This document shows positions 42,666 through 50,547 of a DNA stretch of 64,000 nucleotides, piece after piece. Numbering within the stretch: position 1 is the first letter of the stretch; the number at the start of each line of letters is the position of its first letter. A program made the translations under genes and the position numbers. The stretch is taken from the NCBI RefSeq assembly GCF_018332655.1, contig NZ_BOQL01000015.1, forward strand, positions 1 to 64,000, in the 5' to 3' direction. Under the pieces are notes generated by a model. It was not told the origin of the DNA, ran no database searches, and worked only from the letters and a program-made list of their open reading frames with translations. This DNA is from Actinoplanes auranticolor (GTDB lineage Bacteria; Actinomycetota; Actinomycetes; Mycobacteriales; Micromonosporaceae).

Positions 42666-42863
42666 ATGCTCATCTACTACGCGGTCGGGCGGCTCGGCGT
42701 GCAGCAGGCGCGGGAGGCTGCGCACTCGGCCCTGCCGGACGCGCCGGTGATCCCGGACCAGCCACCCCGGGTAGGGGCGTTCCGCGTCCGGACCGCCGGT
42801 GCGCTGCACCGGCTGGCCGACCGGATCGGCCCGGCCTGCCACGCACCCCTGCAACAAGCCTGA
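42666..42863 (+). CDS. Small hypothetical protein, 65 residues
   Basis: ATG 42666 follows GCAGGAGGAGGAGCG, one of the strongest ribosome sites in the window, which supports translation. The product (LIYYAVGRLGVQQAREAAH, then RVGAFRVRTAGALHRLADRI) is amphipathic helix with a proline-rich middle (PVIPDQPPR). No domain is recognised. It diverges from the CGNR gene. Confidence 0.6.
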   Translation: MLIYYAVGRLGVQQAREAAHSALPDAPVIPDQPPRVGAFRVRTAGALHRLADRIGPACHAPLQQA

Positions 42864-42941
42864 GAGATCCGGGGTACGGAGATCGCGCCCGCACCGTGGA
42901 CGGCTCCGGGTGGCGACGGGCCGGAGACGTCCACCACCCGC

Positions 42942-43370
42942 TCACGCCAGGTAGTCCCGCAACCTGGCGTGGGCGTCGTCCCAGACCTCTTGTTGCAGGC
43001 GACCGTCGGTGACGAGCGGGGACAGCTTGCGCCGCCGGCCACGGTGGTAGTGCGCGGCGTCGAAGCCTGGCCGCAGCGCCGGGCGCAGCAGGTGCTCAGC
43101 GGCGGCCCCGGGTGAGCTGAGCACAGGCCGGGCAAGAATCTTGAGGACCGCACCGGTCCGGCCCAGGTACCGGCCGAAGTCGGAAGCGACGAGTCCGGGA
43201 TGGACATCCGTGATGACCAGTTCCGGCGTGCGCCGGCGCAGACCCGCATGCAGCAGCAGGCCGGCGAGCTTGGCCCGGGCGTACCGGCGGTGCGGGCTCA
43301 ACCCGGCGGGGGTGTCGAGCTGCCGGGTGACCTGCCCGGGCGTGAGGGTCACCCCGCGGTATGGCTGCAC
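42942..43370 (-). pseudogene. C-terminal half of a short-chain dehydrogenase, truncated at a deletion junction
   Basis: The sequence reads YARAKLAGLLL (Y-x3-K site), VITDVHPGLVASDFGRYLG and YHRGRRRKLSPLVTDGRLQQ, the second half of a retinol-dehydrogenase-like SDR. The nucleotide-binding GxxxGxG half and a proper start are missing. At 43362-43370 it abuts, in opposite orientation, the C-terminal half of a TetR gene. A single deletion would have removed both 5' ends and the divergent promoter between them. Confidence 0.75.
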
Positions 43371-43666
43371 GGTCAGCTACGGCGCCTGGCCGACGAGCTC
43401 ACCACCCCGGCCGCCATCCGGATGACGACCTCGCTCGTGCAACGCGACGCCGCCGACGACGGCGCACTGCATCAGCGCCGGGACCGCCTCTTCGGCGTCC
43501 TGGAGGACCGGCTCGCCGCTGTGCTGTGCCGGGCCGGCCGGCCGGCCGCCCGGCCGACGAGGTCGCCGCGTCATTGATCGGTCCGCTGCTCTACCTCGGC
43601 CTGGCCCGGGGCCGCCGGGTGAGCGACGAGTTCATCCGTACGCTCGTCGCGGCCCACCTGCCCTGA
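43362..43666 (+). pseudogene. C-terminal half of a TetR regulator, truncated and frameshifted
   Basis: From 43362 one frame reads WLHGQLRRLADELTTPAAIR and QRDAADDGALHQRRDRLFGV. After a frame change in the GGCC-repeat near 43545, another frame reads ADEVAASLIGPLLYLGLARG and DEFIRTLVAAHLP. These match the ligand-binding half of TetR proteins such as TetR_C_16-type. The helix-turn-helix is absent. The fragment abuts the truncated SDR gene. Confidence 0.7.
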
Positions 43667-43669
43667 GGC

Positions 43670-44410
43670 TCAGTCCTGCCGGGCCGGGCGGATGACGATC
43701 TCGCCGATCTCCACGTCGTCGGGCTGCTCGATGGCGAAGGCGATGGTCCGGGCCACGGCCTCCGGCGCGATGGCGAGCTCGGCCATGCTCCGGCGGATCT
43801 GCTCCCGTACGCCGGCGTCGTCGATGGAATCGGCCAGCTCCGTGCGGACGTACCCCGGCGACACCGCCGTGGTACGGATGACGCCGTCGGTCGATTCCTG
43901 GCGCAGTCCCTCGAGGATCGTCCGCACGGCGTTCTTGAGGCCACCGTAGACGGCCATGGTCGGGGTGATCTTCAGCCCGGCCGTCGACACCGTCGTGACG
44001 AAGTGCCCCGCGCCCTGGCGCCGGAACGCGGGCATCGCCGCGGCGATGCCGTGCAGCACGCCGCGCAGGTTGACGTCGATCATCGCCGACCAGGCGTCGA
44101 CGTCCCCCTCGGCCATCAGGCCGATCTTGCTGATGCCGGCGTTGCCGACCAGGACGTCGATGCGGCCGAACTCCGCGACCGTGCGCGCCACCAGCTCGTC
44201 CAGGTCGGCGCGGCGCGTGACGTCGGTGCGGCAGGTGATCACCCCCGCGCCCCGGTCACGCAGCTCACCGGCGATGGCGTCCAGCCGCTCGGTGCGCCGG
44301 GCGCCCAGGGCCACGACGGCACCCCGTTCCGCCAGCAGGCGGGCGGTCGCCTCGCCGATGCCGCTGCTCGCCCCGGTGATGGCCACGACCTTGCCGGTGA
44401 TGCCTGACAT
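43670..44410 (-). CDS. Short-chain dehydrogenase/reductase
   Basis: The protein is 246 residues from ATG 44410. It has TGASSGIGEATARLLAERG (cofactor loop), DVLVGNAGISKIGLM (NAG motif), Ser in VTTVSTAGL, and YGGLK (Y-x3-K). TELADSIDDAGVREQIRRSM and a C-terminal VEIGEIVIRPARQ fit the classical SDR often annotated as clavaldehyde-dehydrogenase-like. It diverges from a TetR gene across a nested dyad operator, the likely means of control. Confidence 0.92.
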   Translation of the reverse strand: MSGITGKVVAITGASSGIGEATARLLAERGAVVALGARRTERLDAIAGELRDRGAGVITCRTDVTRRADLDELVARTVAEFGRIDVLVGNAGISKIGLMAEGDVDAWSAMIDVNLRGVLHGIAAAMPAFRRQGAGHFVTTVSTAGLKITPTMAVYGGLKNAVRTILEGLRQESTDGVIRTTAVSPGYVRTELADSIDDAGVREQIRRSMAELAIAPEAVARTIAFAIEQPDDVEIGEIVIRPARQD

Positions 44411-44425
44411 GGGATCTCCTCACTC

Positions 44426-44475
44426 AACCGGACACGTGTCCGCTTCAGTCCACCGTAGCGGACACGTGTCCGGTT
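44426..44475. promoter_or_regulatory. Nested dyad operator: two CGGACACGTGTCCG palindromes within a larger inverted repeat
   Basis: CGGACACGTGTCCG occurs perfectly at 44429-44442 and at 44459-44472, 30 bp apart. The flanks extend the symmetry: AACC before the first copy mirrors GGTT after the second. The whole 50 bp is therefore a perfect 18-bp-arm inverted repeat of palindromes. It lies between the diverging SDR (44410) and TetR (44501) starts and is a very strong TetR operator candidate. Confidence 0.88.
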
Positions 44476-44500
44476 GACCAGGGTGTGGTACGACGTACCG

Positions 44501-45061
44501 GTGACACCTGCACGTCGCCGGGCCGACGCCACCGAGAACCGCGCCCGCATCATCGAAGCCGCCCGGGCCGAGCTCACCGGCGACGCCGAGATCCGGCTGA
44601 ACGCGGTCGCCCAGCGGGCGGGTGTCGGTCAGGGCACCCTCTACCGGCACTTCCCGACCCGGGCCGACCTGCTCGCGGAGGTCTACCGCGCCGACGTCGA
44701 CGACCTGGTCGCCTCCGCGGCCACCCTGCTGCAGCGGCACGACCCGCTCACCGCCCTGCGGGCCTGGTTCGACCGGGTCGCGGAGTACGCCCAGGTCAAA
44801 CGCGGAGTGTTCGCGGCGCTGGAGGTCGCGACCGGGGAGGACCTCTCGGCGCACAGCCTGGGCCCGATCGGCGGCGCGGTCACGCTGCTGCTCGAGGCCG
44901 GCCGGGCGGCCGGCGAGATCCGGCCCGATGTCGACGCCCGCGACGTGATCATCCTGATCGGCTACCTGTCCCGCCTCGACCCGGCGGAATTCGACGCCCG
45001 GGCCCGGCACCTGCTCGGCGTGGTGCTCGACGGCCTGCGCACCCGCGGCTCAGCGGCGTAG
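44501..45061 (+). CDS. TetR-family transcriptional regulator
   Basis: The start chosen is GTG 44501 (VTPARRRADATENRARIIEA), giving 186 residues; a TTG at 44474 would lie inside the operator. The helix-turn-helix reads LNAVAQRAGVGQGTLYRHFP and TRADLLAEVYRAD, characteristic of the SbtR/TetR_C_11-like group. The ligand domain contains FDRVAEYAQVKRGVFAALEV. It diverges from the SDR gene, with two identical palindromes in the gap. Confidence 0.92.
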   Translation: MTPARRRADATENRARIIEAARAELTGDAEIRLNAVAQRAGVGQGTLYRHFPTRADLLAEVYRADVDDLVASAATLLQRHDPLTALRAWFDRVAEYAQVKRGVFAALEVATGEDLSAHSLGPIGGAVTLLLEAGRAAGEIRPDVDARDVIILIGYLSRLDPAEFDARARHLLGVVLDGLRTRGSAA

Positions 45062-45088
45062 CAGCCGTCCGGCCTGCGCGGAGCAGGG

Positions 45089-46690
45089 TCAGTAGCGGAA
45101 GCGGGACACCAGGGTCTGGAGCTGACCGGCCGTGGTGGCGAGCTCCCCGGCGGCGTGCCGGGTGGCCGAGACGGTGTCCGTGGTACGCCGGGTCGCGTCG
45201 GACATCCCGGTGATCGTGACGGCGATGTCGCTGGCCCCGTTCGCCGCGTCCGACAGGGTGCGGTTCATCTCCTGCGTGGTCGCGGTCTGCTCCTCGACGG
45301 CGGAGGCGATGGTGAGCTGGATGCCGTTGATCCGTTCGATGATCGCGGAGATCTCGCCGATCGCGGTGACCGCGCCGTCGGTGTCGGTCTGGATCGTCCG
45401 GACCCGCCGGGAGATGTCCTCGGTGGCCTTGGCGGTCTCCTGGGCCAGGTCCTTGACCTCCCCGGCGACCACGGCGAAGCCCTTGCCCAGCTCGCCGGCC
45501 CGGGCGGCCTCGATGGTGGCGTTCAGCGCGAGCAGGTTGGTCTGCTCGGCGATCGAGGTGATCACCTTGATCACGGTGGCGATCTCGGCCGAGGACTCCC
45601 CCAGCCGGGCCACGATCGCGTTCGTCGCGGTGGCGACCTCGACGGCCTGGGCCGCCACCTCGGACGCCTCCGTGGTCGAGACGCTGATGTCGCGGATCGA
45701 GGAACCCATCTCCTGCGAGCCCGAGGACACCACCTGCAGGTTGTTCGAGACCACATCGGCGGCCGAGGCGACCGAGCCCGCCTGGGCGGCTGCGTCCGCG
45801 GCGGCCGCGTCGACCGTGCCGGACACGGTGGTCAGCTGCTGGGCCGCCTCGTTCAGGGTGCCGGCGTTACCGGCCAGCTGCACGACGTCCGCCCGCAACC
45901 GGCTGATCGCCCGGTCCAGCGAAGCGGCCATCCGGCCGACCTCGTCGTTGCCGACGACCCCCGACTCGCGGGTGAGATCGCCGTCGGCCAGCCCGTCGGC
46001 CAGCCGGGACACGCCCGTCATGGCGCGGCGCAGCCGGTTGGCCACCCGGATCGCCAGCAGAATGCTCAGCAGGAGGCCGACGGCGAGCACGACCGCGATC
46101 GCCGTCACCGCCTCGCGGGCCTCGGCCGCCGAGTACTCGATGTTGGCCGCCGCCATGGCCTTCGCCCGGTCCTCCAGCGCCACCTGGTCGTCACCCAGCG
46201 CCTTGTAGAGGGCGTCGTACTGCTTGACGACCTCGGCCAGTTGCTCCGGAGTCAACGGCGCGGGCGGCGTCGACGACGAGGCAGCGCCGCCACCGTTGAA
46301 CGCCAGATAGGCCTCCCAGTCCTGCTTGGCCTTGGCGACGGCCTGCGCGCCCCCGTTCTCCTGGGACAGGTTGGTGCTCAGCACGTTCAGCGCGTCGGTG
46401 ACGGCCTGCTTGTTGGCGGTCAGCGCCTGGTTGATGCGGTCCTTGAGGCTCGGATAGAGCTGCAGCGCGGACGTGTTGCCGCTGAACGCCTCGATGTTCT
46501 TGCCGAAGGACCCGGCGGCGGCCTGGACCGCCAGGGTCTGGCGCTGCGCGTCGGCGGCGTCGCTGTTCGAATCGCGCACCGTGTTGATCGCCACGGCCCC
46601 GACGATGAGGCCGCTGAGGGCCGCCGTCAGGACCACGGCCCCGATCTTGGTACGCAGTGAACCGTTGTCGAACGCTCCACCGAGCTTCAT
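45089..46690 (-). CDS. Methyl-accepting chemotaxis protein
   Basis: The start is taken at ATG 46690 ([11 protein letters not shown]), with GGGAGAGGCAC upstream, giving 533 residues. Helix 1 (about 15-35) and helix 2 (about 195-220) flank a four-helix-type extracytoplasmic sensor with [22 protein letters not shown] domain (about 220-275) and a long coiled signalling domain follow. The hairpin tip is in the stretch from [19 protein letters not shown] to [13 protein letters not shown]. The C-terminus has no CheR-tethering pentapeptide. No other che gene is present in the window. Confidence 0.93.
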   Translation of the reverse strand: MKLGGAFDNGSLRTKIGAVVLTAALSGLIVGAVAINTVRDSNSDAADAQRQTLAVQAAAGSFGKNIEAFSGNTSALQLYPSLKDRINQALTANKQAVTDALNVLSTNLSQENGGAQAVAKAKQDWEAYLAFNGGGAASSSTPPAPLTPEQLAEVVKQYDALYKALGDDQVALEDRAKAMAAANIEYSAAEAREAVTAIAVVLAVGLLLSILLAIRVANRLRRAMTGVSRLADGLADGDLTRESGVVGNDEVGRMAASLDRAISRLRADVVQLAGNAGTLNEAAQQLTTVSGTVDAAAADAAAQAGSVASAADVVSNNLQVVSSGSQEMGSSIRDISVSTTEASEVAAQAVEVATATNAIVARLGESSAEIATVIKVITSIAEQTNLLALNATIEAARAGELGKGFAVVAGEVKDLAQETAKATEDISRRVRTIQTDTDGAVTAIGEISAIIERINGIQLTIASAVEEQTATTQEMNRTLSDAANGASDIAVTITGMSDATRRTTDTVSATRHAAGELATTAGQLQTLVSRFRY

Positions 46691-46810
46691 GACCGTGCCT
46701 CTCCCGAACGCTTGGGGGTCACCCACAACGTACGAGCCGGAACCGGGCGGCGAAGCGTTTCCCGGATCTGCGAACAAGCCCGCGAAACGGTGGTATGAGC
46801 GGTCAGCTGC

Positions 46811-48049
46811 TCAGCGGGGACCGGGCAGCGGCTCCCGTGGCCAGTCGAGGACCTTCGCGCCGAGCACTGCCGCCTGCAAGGTGAAGCGGTGGGCCGGATC
46901 GGCCGGGTCGTAGCCGGTCAACGACCTGACCCGGGCCAGCCGGTAGGTGACGGTCCGCACCGACACGTGCAGCCGTTTGGCCGACTCGGTCGCCACCGCC
47001 CCGGTCGCGAAGTAGGCGTCCAGGGTCTCGAGCAACGGCCCGGCCCCGCCGCGGGCCGCCGTGAGCGGGCTCAGCACCGCCTGCACCAGGTCCACGATGG
47101 CCGATTGGTCGCGCAGCAGCACCCGGTAGACGAGCAGGTCGTGGGCGTTGATGACCGGGCTGTCGGTGTGCAGCCGGCCGGCCATGGTGAGCGCTTCGCG
47201 GGCCTCCTCATAGGAGCGGGCGATGCCGTACACGCCGGGATGGGCCCGTCCGACCGCGACCCGCCAGGGACCGCCACGGGGCAGCCGGCTCAGTTCGCGG
47301 TGCATGAGCCCGCCGAGCTCGGTGCTCGCGTCCAGCTCCGGCGACGGCCGGCCCGCCGTGGCGACGTCGGCCGGTGCCAGCACGACCAGCAGGCCGTCCT
47401 TGGTCGCCACCAACACGTCGCGGTCACCGAGCCGGTCGAAGACGACCGCCTCGAGGGCGCTGATGGCCGCGTCGGCGTCGGGCAGCCGCCGGCTCGGCGC
47501 GGCCAGCGCCACCTGGTGCACGCGGGCCAGGTCCAGCCCGAACGGTTCGGCCCGCTCGACCAGCGTGCCGAGATCGGAATCGCCGCGCAGCAGGTCGTCG
47601 ATCAGTTCCCGGCGCAGCGACTCCTCCCGGCGCACCAGGTCACGGCGGGCCACCGCATAGCCCTCGGCGAGGGTCGCCACCGCGTCGTCGACGACCTGCA
47701 GGACGGCTGTCGCCGCGGCGCGCACCGCCTCCCGGTCGCGGGACCGCACCACCGCCGGCAGGTCCTGCCACAGCCGCCGGGCCGCGGACAGGTACAGCTG
47801 CACCACGCGTCCGGCGGAGATGCCCTGCTCCGCGGCCTGCCGGCCGAGCAGGCCGACCGCGTCCAGCTCGCGGCGCCTGGCCCGGCGGCCGTGCGTGGCC
47901 GCGTCGGCGAGCAGCGGGAGGTAGTCGCCGAGCAGTTCCACCGGTACGCCGCCGGCGTCGCGGCTGGCCCCGTCGGCGACATCGACCAGCCACGCGTCCT
48001 CCGGTCGCGGCTTCAGGTCACGTCGCCGAGCGCTGCCGGTCATCGCCAC
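46811..48049 (-). CDS. PucR/CdaR-family transcriptional regulator
   Basis: The protein is 412 residues, from GTG 48049 with GGAGATGG close by; ATG 48043 is an alternative. A helical N-terminal region (about 30-150) is followed by a GGDEF-like CdaR central domain (about 175-310, with VALAAPSRRLPDADAA and VAVGRAHPGVYGIARSYEEA). The C-terminal PucR helix-turn-helix is LLETLDAYFATGAVATESAK and RLHVSVRTVTYRLARVRSLT. Such regulators act on catabolic genes or on their own. The chemoreceptor gene lies downstream on the same strand, 120 nt away. Confidence 0.9.
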   Translation of the reverse strand: MAMTGSARRRDLKPRPEDAWLVDVADGASRDAGGVPVELLGDYLPLLADAATHGRRARRRELDAVGLLGRQAAEQGISAGRVVQLYLSAARRLWQDLPAVVRSRDREAVRAAATAVLQVVDDAVATLAEGYAVARRDLVRREESLRRELIDDLLRGDSDLGTLVERAEPFGLDLARVHQVALAAPSRRLPDADAAISALEAVVFDRLGDRDVLVATKDGLLVVLAPADVATAGRPSPELDASTELGGLMHRELSRLPRGGPWRVAVGRAHPGVYGIARSYEEAREALTMAGRLHTDSPVINAHDLLVYRVLLRDQSAIVDLVQAVLSPLTAARGGAGPLLETLDAYFATGAVATESAKRLHVSVRTVTYRLARVRSLTGYDPADPAHRFTLQAAVLGAKVLDWPREPLPGPR

Positions 48050-48188
48050 CCCATCTCCGCGGAGCGTGCTGCGTCAGCCGTTCGTTGCCGACAGTCGGCA
48101 GTCTAGACCCGTCATGTCTGGGAACCGCGCCCCTGCCGGGATCCCACCCGCCGGACGACGATGGAGGCAACCCGGAAGGAGAGCACCC

Positions 48189-48437
48189 ATGCAAGTCCGA
48201 AAGTGGCACATCGTGCCGGCGATCGCCGTCACGGCCGTCCTGGCCGTCGCCGTCTCCGTACTCGTGAACCGCGGAACCGCCGAGGCGCTGGTGCTGACCG
48301 CCCTCGTCGCCGTCATGACCGGTCTGTACCTGCTCCGCCGCCACGCGCGCGCCGAGACGCTGTACCGCCGCGACGCCGGACCGCGCCCGCCCGCACGCTC
48401 CAGCGAGACACTCGGCACCAGGAAGGGAGCATCATGA
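48189..48437 (+). CDS. Small two-helix membrane protein
   Basis: The protein is 82 residues, from ATG 48189 with GGAAGGAGAGCACCC upstream. Hydrophobic segments IVPAIAVTAVLAVAVSVLV and LVLTALVAVMTGLYLL make two membrane helices. The C-terminus is basic and hydrophilic. No family is recognised. Its stop overlaps the next ATG (ATGA), starting a run of genes on the + strand. Confidence 0.65.
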   Translation: MQVRKWHIVPAIAVTAVLAVAVSVLVNRGTAEALVLTALVAVMTGLYLLRRHARAETLYRRDAGPRPPARSSETLGTRKGAS

Positions 48438-48676
48438 CGACCTGGCGGGTCCAGGACGTGATGACCACCCGGTCGGACCTGCTCGAGGTGCACGCCCGGC
48501 CGGACGCCGTCATCCGCGACGAGGTCGTGCAGCAGGTGCTGCGCCGGACGCTGATGATCCGGCCCGGGGCAGTCCAGGCACCGGCCGGCGTGCCGTTGCC
48601 GACGCCCGGCAAGAAGCGACGAGCTTCGTGGCCGTCGCCGGCCCTGGTCGGGGGGAGGTACCACGGTGAAGCTTGA
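48434..48676 (+). pseudogene. Internally deleted CBS/BON protein remnant, 80 residues
   Basis: The frame starts TTWRVQDVMTT, the opening of a first CBS domain, then jumps to RSDLLEVHARPDAVIRDEVV and QQVLRRTLMIRP. That second part corresponds to residues near the end of a CBS pair and the start of a BON domain. The intact neighbour (48738-49433) has the same parts in order, with about 125 residues between them: MQWQVDDVMT and RGDLLRPYARPDAAIRREIE. Everything in between, and the BON core, is missing. The product cannot bind nucleotide as a CBS pair does. It may be translated, because it overlaps the previous gene. Confidence 0.72.
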
Positions 48677-48737
48677 GACGGCCGATGTTCACCGTCGGAG
48701 CAGGACCGCGGCTCACCCGGTCCGGAGAGGTGCCGAG

Positions 48738-49433
48738 ATGCAGTGGCAGGTCGACGACGTCATGACGCGTGAGGTGATCACCGTGGGGGCCGACACCCCG
48801 GTCGGACAGATCGCCGGGCTGCTCGATCGCGAGGGCATCAGCGCCGTACCGGTGACCGCCGCGACCGGCGGCGTGCTGGGCGTCGTCTCGCAGGGCGACC
48901 TGCTCGCCGGCGTCGCCGGCGGCAAACGGCGCCGAAGGCGGCGCAGGCGGCCGACCGGCGCCACAGCCGCCCGGGCCGCCGACGTGATGACCGCGCCCGC
49001 GTTGTGCATCGACGCCGACGCCTCGCTGACCCGGGCCGCGCAGACCATGAAGTCCCGCAACGTCCGCCGGTTGCTCGTGACCGGGCCGCAGGGACGCCTG
49101 CTCGGCGTGGTGTCCCGCGGGGACCTGTTGCGCCCGTACGCGCGGCCGGACGCGGCGATCCGCCGCGAGATCGAGGCCGTGTTGCGCCGCCGGCTGTGGA
49201 TCGGTCCGGAACAGATCGTGGTGAGCGTCAGCGAGGGCGCGGCGACGCTGACCGGCACGGTGGACCGGCGCTCCACCGCCGACATCGCCACCCGGCTGGC
49301 TGCGGCCGTGCCCGGGGTCACCGACGTGGCCGACCGCATCGTCCACGACTTCGACGACGCCGAGCTGGCCCGTTCCACGGTCGGCCGGACGCATCCGTTC
49401 AGTGCCGAACCGTTCCACCCCGCCGGGGACTGA
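48738..49433 (+). CDS. CBS-pair plus BON-domain protein
   Basis: The start chosen is ATG 48738 (MQWQVDDVMTREV), with GAGAGGTGCCGAG upstream, giving 231 residues. CBS 1 (about 8-58) has VPVTAATGGVLGVVSQGDLL; CBS 2 (about 85-135) has DVMTAPALCIDADASLTRAA and GRLLGVVSRGDLL. A basic linker (GGKRRRRRRRR) separates them. The BON domain (about 150-210) has VSEGAATLTGTVDRRST and VPGVTDVADRIV. Such proteins may sense adenine nucleotides at the membrane; no hydrophobic segment is seen. A shortened relative lies upstream. Confidence 0.9.
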   Translation: MQWQVDDVMTREVITVGADTPVGQIAGLLDREGISAVPVTAATGGVLGVVSQGDLLAGVAGGKRRRRRRRRPTGATAARAADVMTAPALCIDADASLTRAAQTMKSRNVRRLLVTGPQGRLLGVVSRGDLLRPYARPDAAIRREIEAVLRRRLWIGPEQIVVSVSEGAATLTGTVDRRSTADIATRLAAAVPGVTDVADRIVHDFDDAELARSTVGRTHPFSAEPFHPAGD

Positions 49434-49472
49434 CCGGCGGTTCCAGCTCACGGACCTACCGCTGGAGGCATC

Positions 49473-49808
49473 ATGACCGCCGCGCTGCACGGCACGGCCC
49501 GTTCGTCCGCGGAGCACATGGAACTGCTCCGCGGCATGCTCGAGGAGCAGTTCGCCGTGCACACGGCCCGGCTGACGCAGCTGACGGTGTACGCCAGGCG
49601 GCCCCGGCACGCCGGTCACGACCCCCGGACCCTCGACGCGCTCACCGCATCCGTCCGCCAGCAAATCGCCGAGACCGCGCAGGCCCTCAGGCGCATGTCC
49701 GAGGGAACCTACGGTCTGTGCGCGGACTGTCACCGCCCGCTCCCCCTCGGCCGGCTGCGCGCCATCCCCCACGCCACCCACTGCACCCGCTGCGAGCGGC
49801 GCCGATAA
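49473..49808 (+). CDS. DksA/TraR-type C4 zinc-finger protein (copy 2)
   Basis: The protein is 111 residues, from ATG 49473 with CTGGAGGC upstream. A helical hairpin over residues 12-78 precedes the finger C83-x2-C86...C104-x2-C107 (CADC and CTRC). It shares with copy 1 (20771-21097) the run ALRRMSEGTYG / ALRRIAEGAYG before the finger. It probably enters the polymerase secondary channel. No terminator lies in its leader, unlike copy 1. It forms a + strand run with the CBS gene before and the adenylate kinase gene after. Confidence 0.87.
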   Translation: MTAALHGTARSSAEHMELLRGMLEEQFAVHTARLTQLTVYARRPRHAGHDPRTLDALTASVRQQIAETAQALRRMSEGTYGLCADCHRPLPLGRLRAIPHATHCTRCERRR

Positions 49809-49863
49809 TCCTGATTCCGCGTGCGTCTACGATCGTCGGGACAGCAACGTGGAGAGGACAACC

Positions 49864-50547
49864 ATGCGGGTTCTGCTCGTCGCCCCTCCCGGAGCGGGAA
49901 AAGGAACCCAGGGCGCGCTGATCGCCACCCACTTCAACGTTCCCCACATCGCCACCGGGGACCTGCTCCGCGACCACGTCGCCCGGCAGACCCCGCTCGG
50001 TGTCGCCGTGCAGGCCCACCTGGACCGCGGCGAGCTGGTCCCGGACGACATCGTCCTCGACATGGTCCGCACCGCCTTCCTGGACGCCAAGGAGCAGGGC
50101 GGGTACGTCCTGGACGGCATGCCGCGCAACATGGCCCAGGCCCGGGCGCTGTACCAGGTCGGCAAGAGCCTCGACATGACGGCGAACGTCGCGCTGCACC
50201 TGAAGGCCGACGACGACGAGCTGATCCGCCGGCTCCTCGCCCGGGCGGCGCTCGAACACCGCTCGGACGACACCGAAGAGGTCATCCGGCGGCGACTGGC
50301 CCTTTACCACGAGGTGACGTATCCGATCGTCGAGTGGTACAGCAGCCGGGGCATCCTCGTGTCCGTGGACGCCATGCGCCCCGTCGCCCAGGTCGCCCAT
50401 CAGGTCCTCACCGCCCTGGAGGCCATGAGCTCGCTGGTCGACCTGGTCCCCGAGAACGCCCGGCGCTCCATCGACCTGACCGGGCTCGGCGCCGCGTTCG
50501 GCGAGAACCGACCGGCCCGACCGGAAAAGGCAGCGGAGGCAACATGA
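49864..50547 (+). CDS. Adenylate kinase-like nucleoside monophosphate kinase (short-lid)
   Basis: The protein is 227 residues, from ATG 49864 with GGAGAGGAC upstream. The P-loop is APPGAGKGTQGALIATHF, the AMP site HIATGDLLRD, and the core DGMPRNMAQA (usually DGFPR). The lid is short (ARAALEHRSDDTEEVIRRRL), without the zinc-binding Cys and missing the usual second Arg pattern. A C-terminal extension of about 45 residues follows (SSLVDLVPENARRSIDLTGL). Its stop overlaps the GH65 gene (ATGA). It is probably a second, specialised adenylate kinase; the housekeeping copy would lie by secY. Confidence 0.85.
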   Translation: MRVLLVAPPGAGKGTQGALIATHFNVPHIATGDLLRDHVARQTPLGVAVQAHLDRGELVPDDIVLDMVRTAFLDAKEQGGYVLDGMPRNMAQARALYQVGKSLDMTANVALHLKADDDELIRRLLARAALEHRSDDTEEVIRRRLALYHEVTYPIVEWYSSRGILVSVDAMRPVAQVAHQVLTALEAMSSLVDLVPENARRSIDLTGLGAAFGENRPARPEKAAEAT

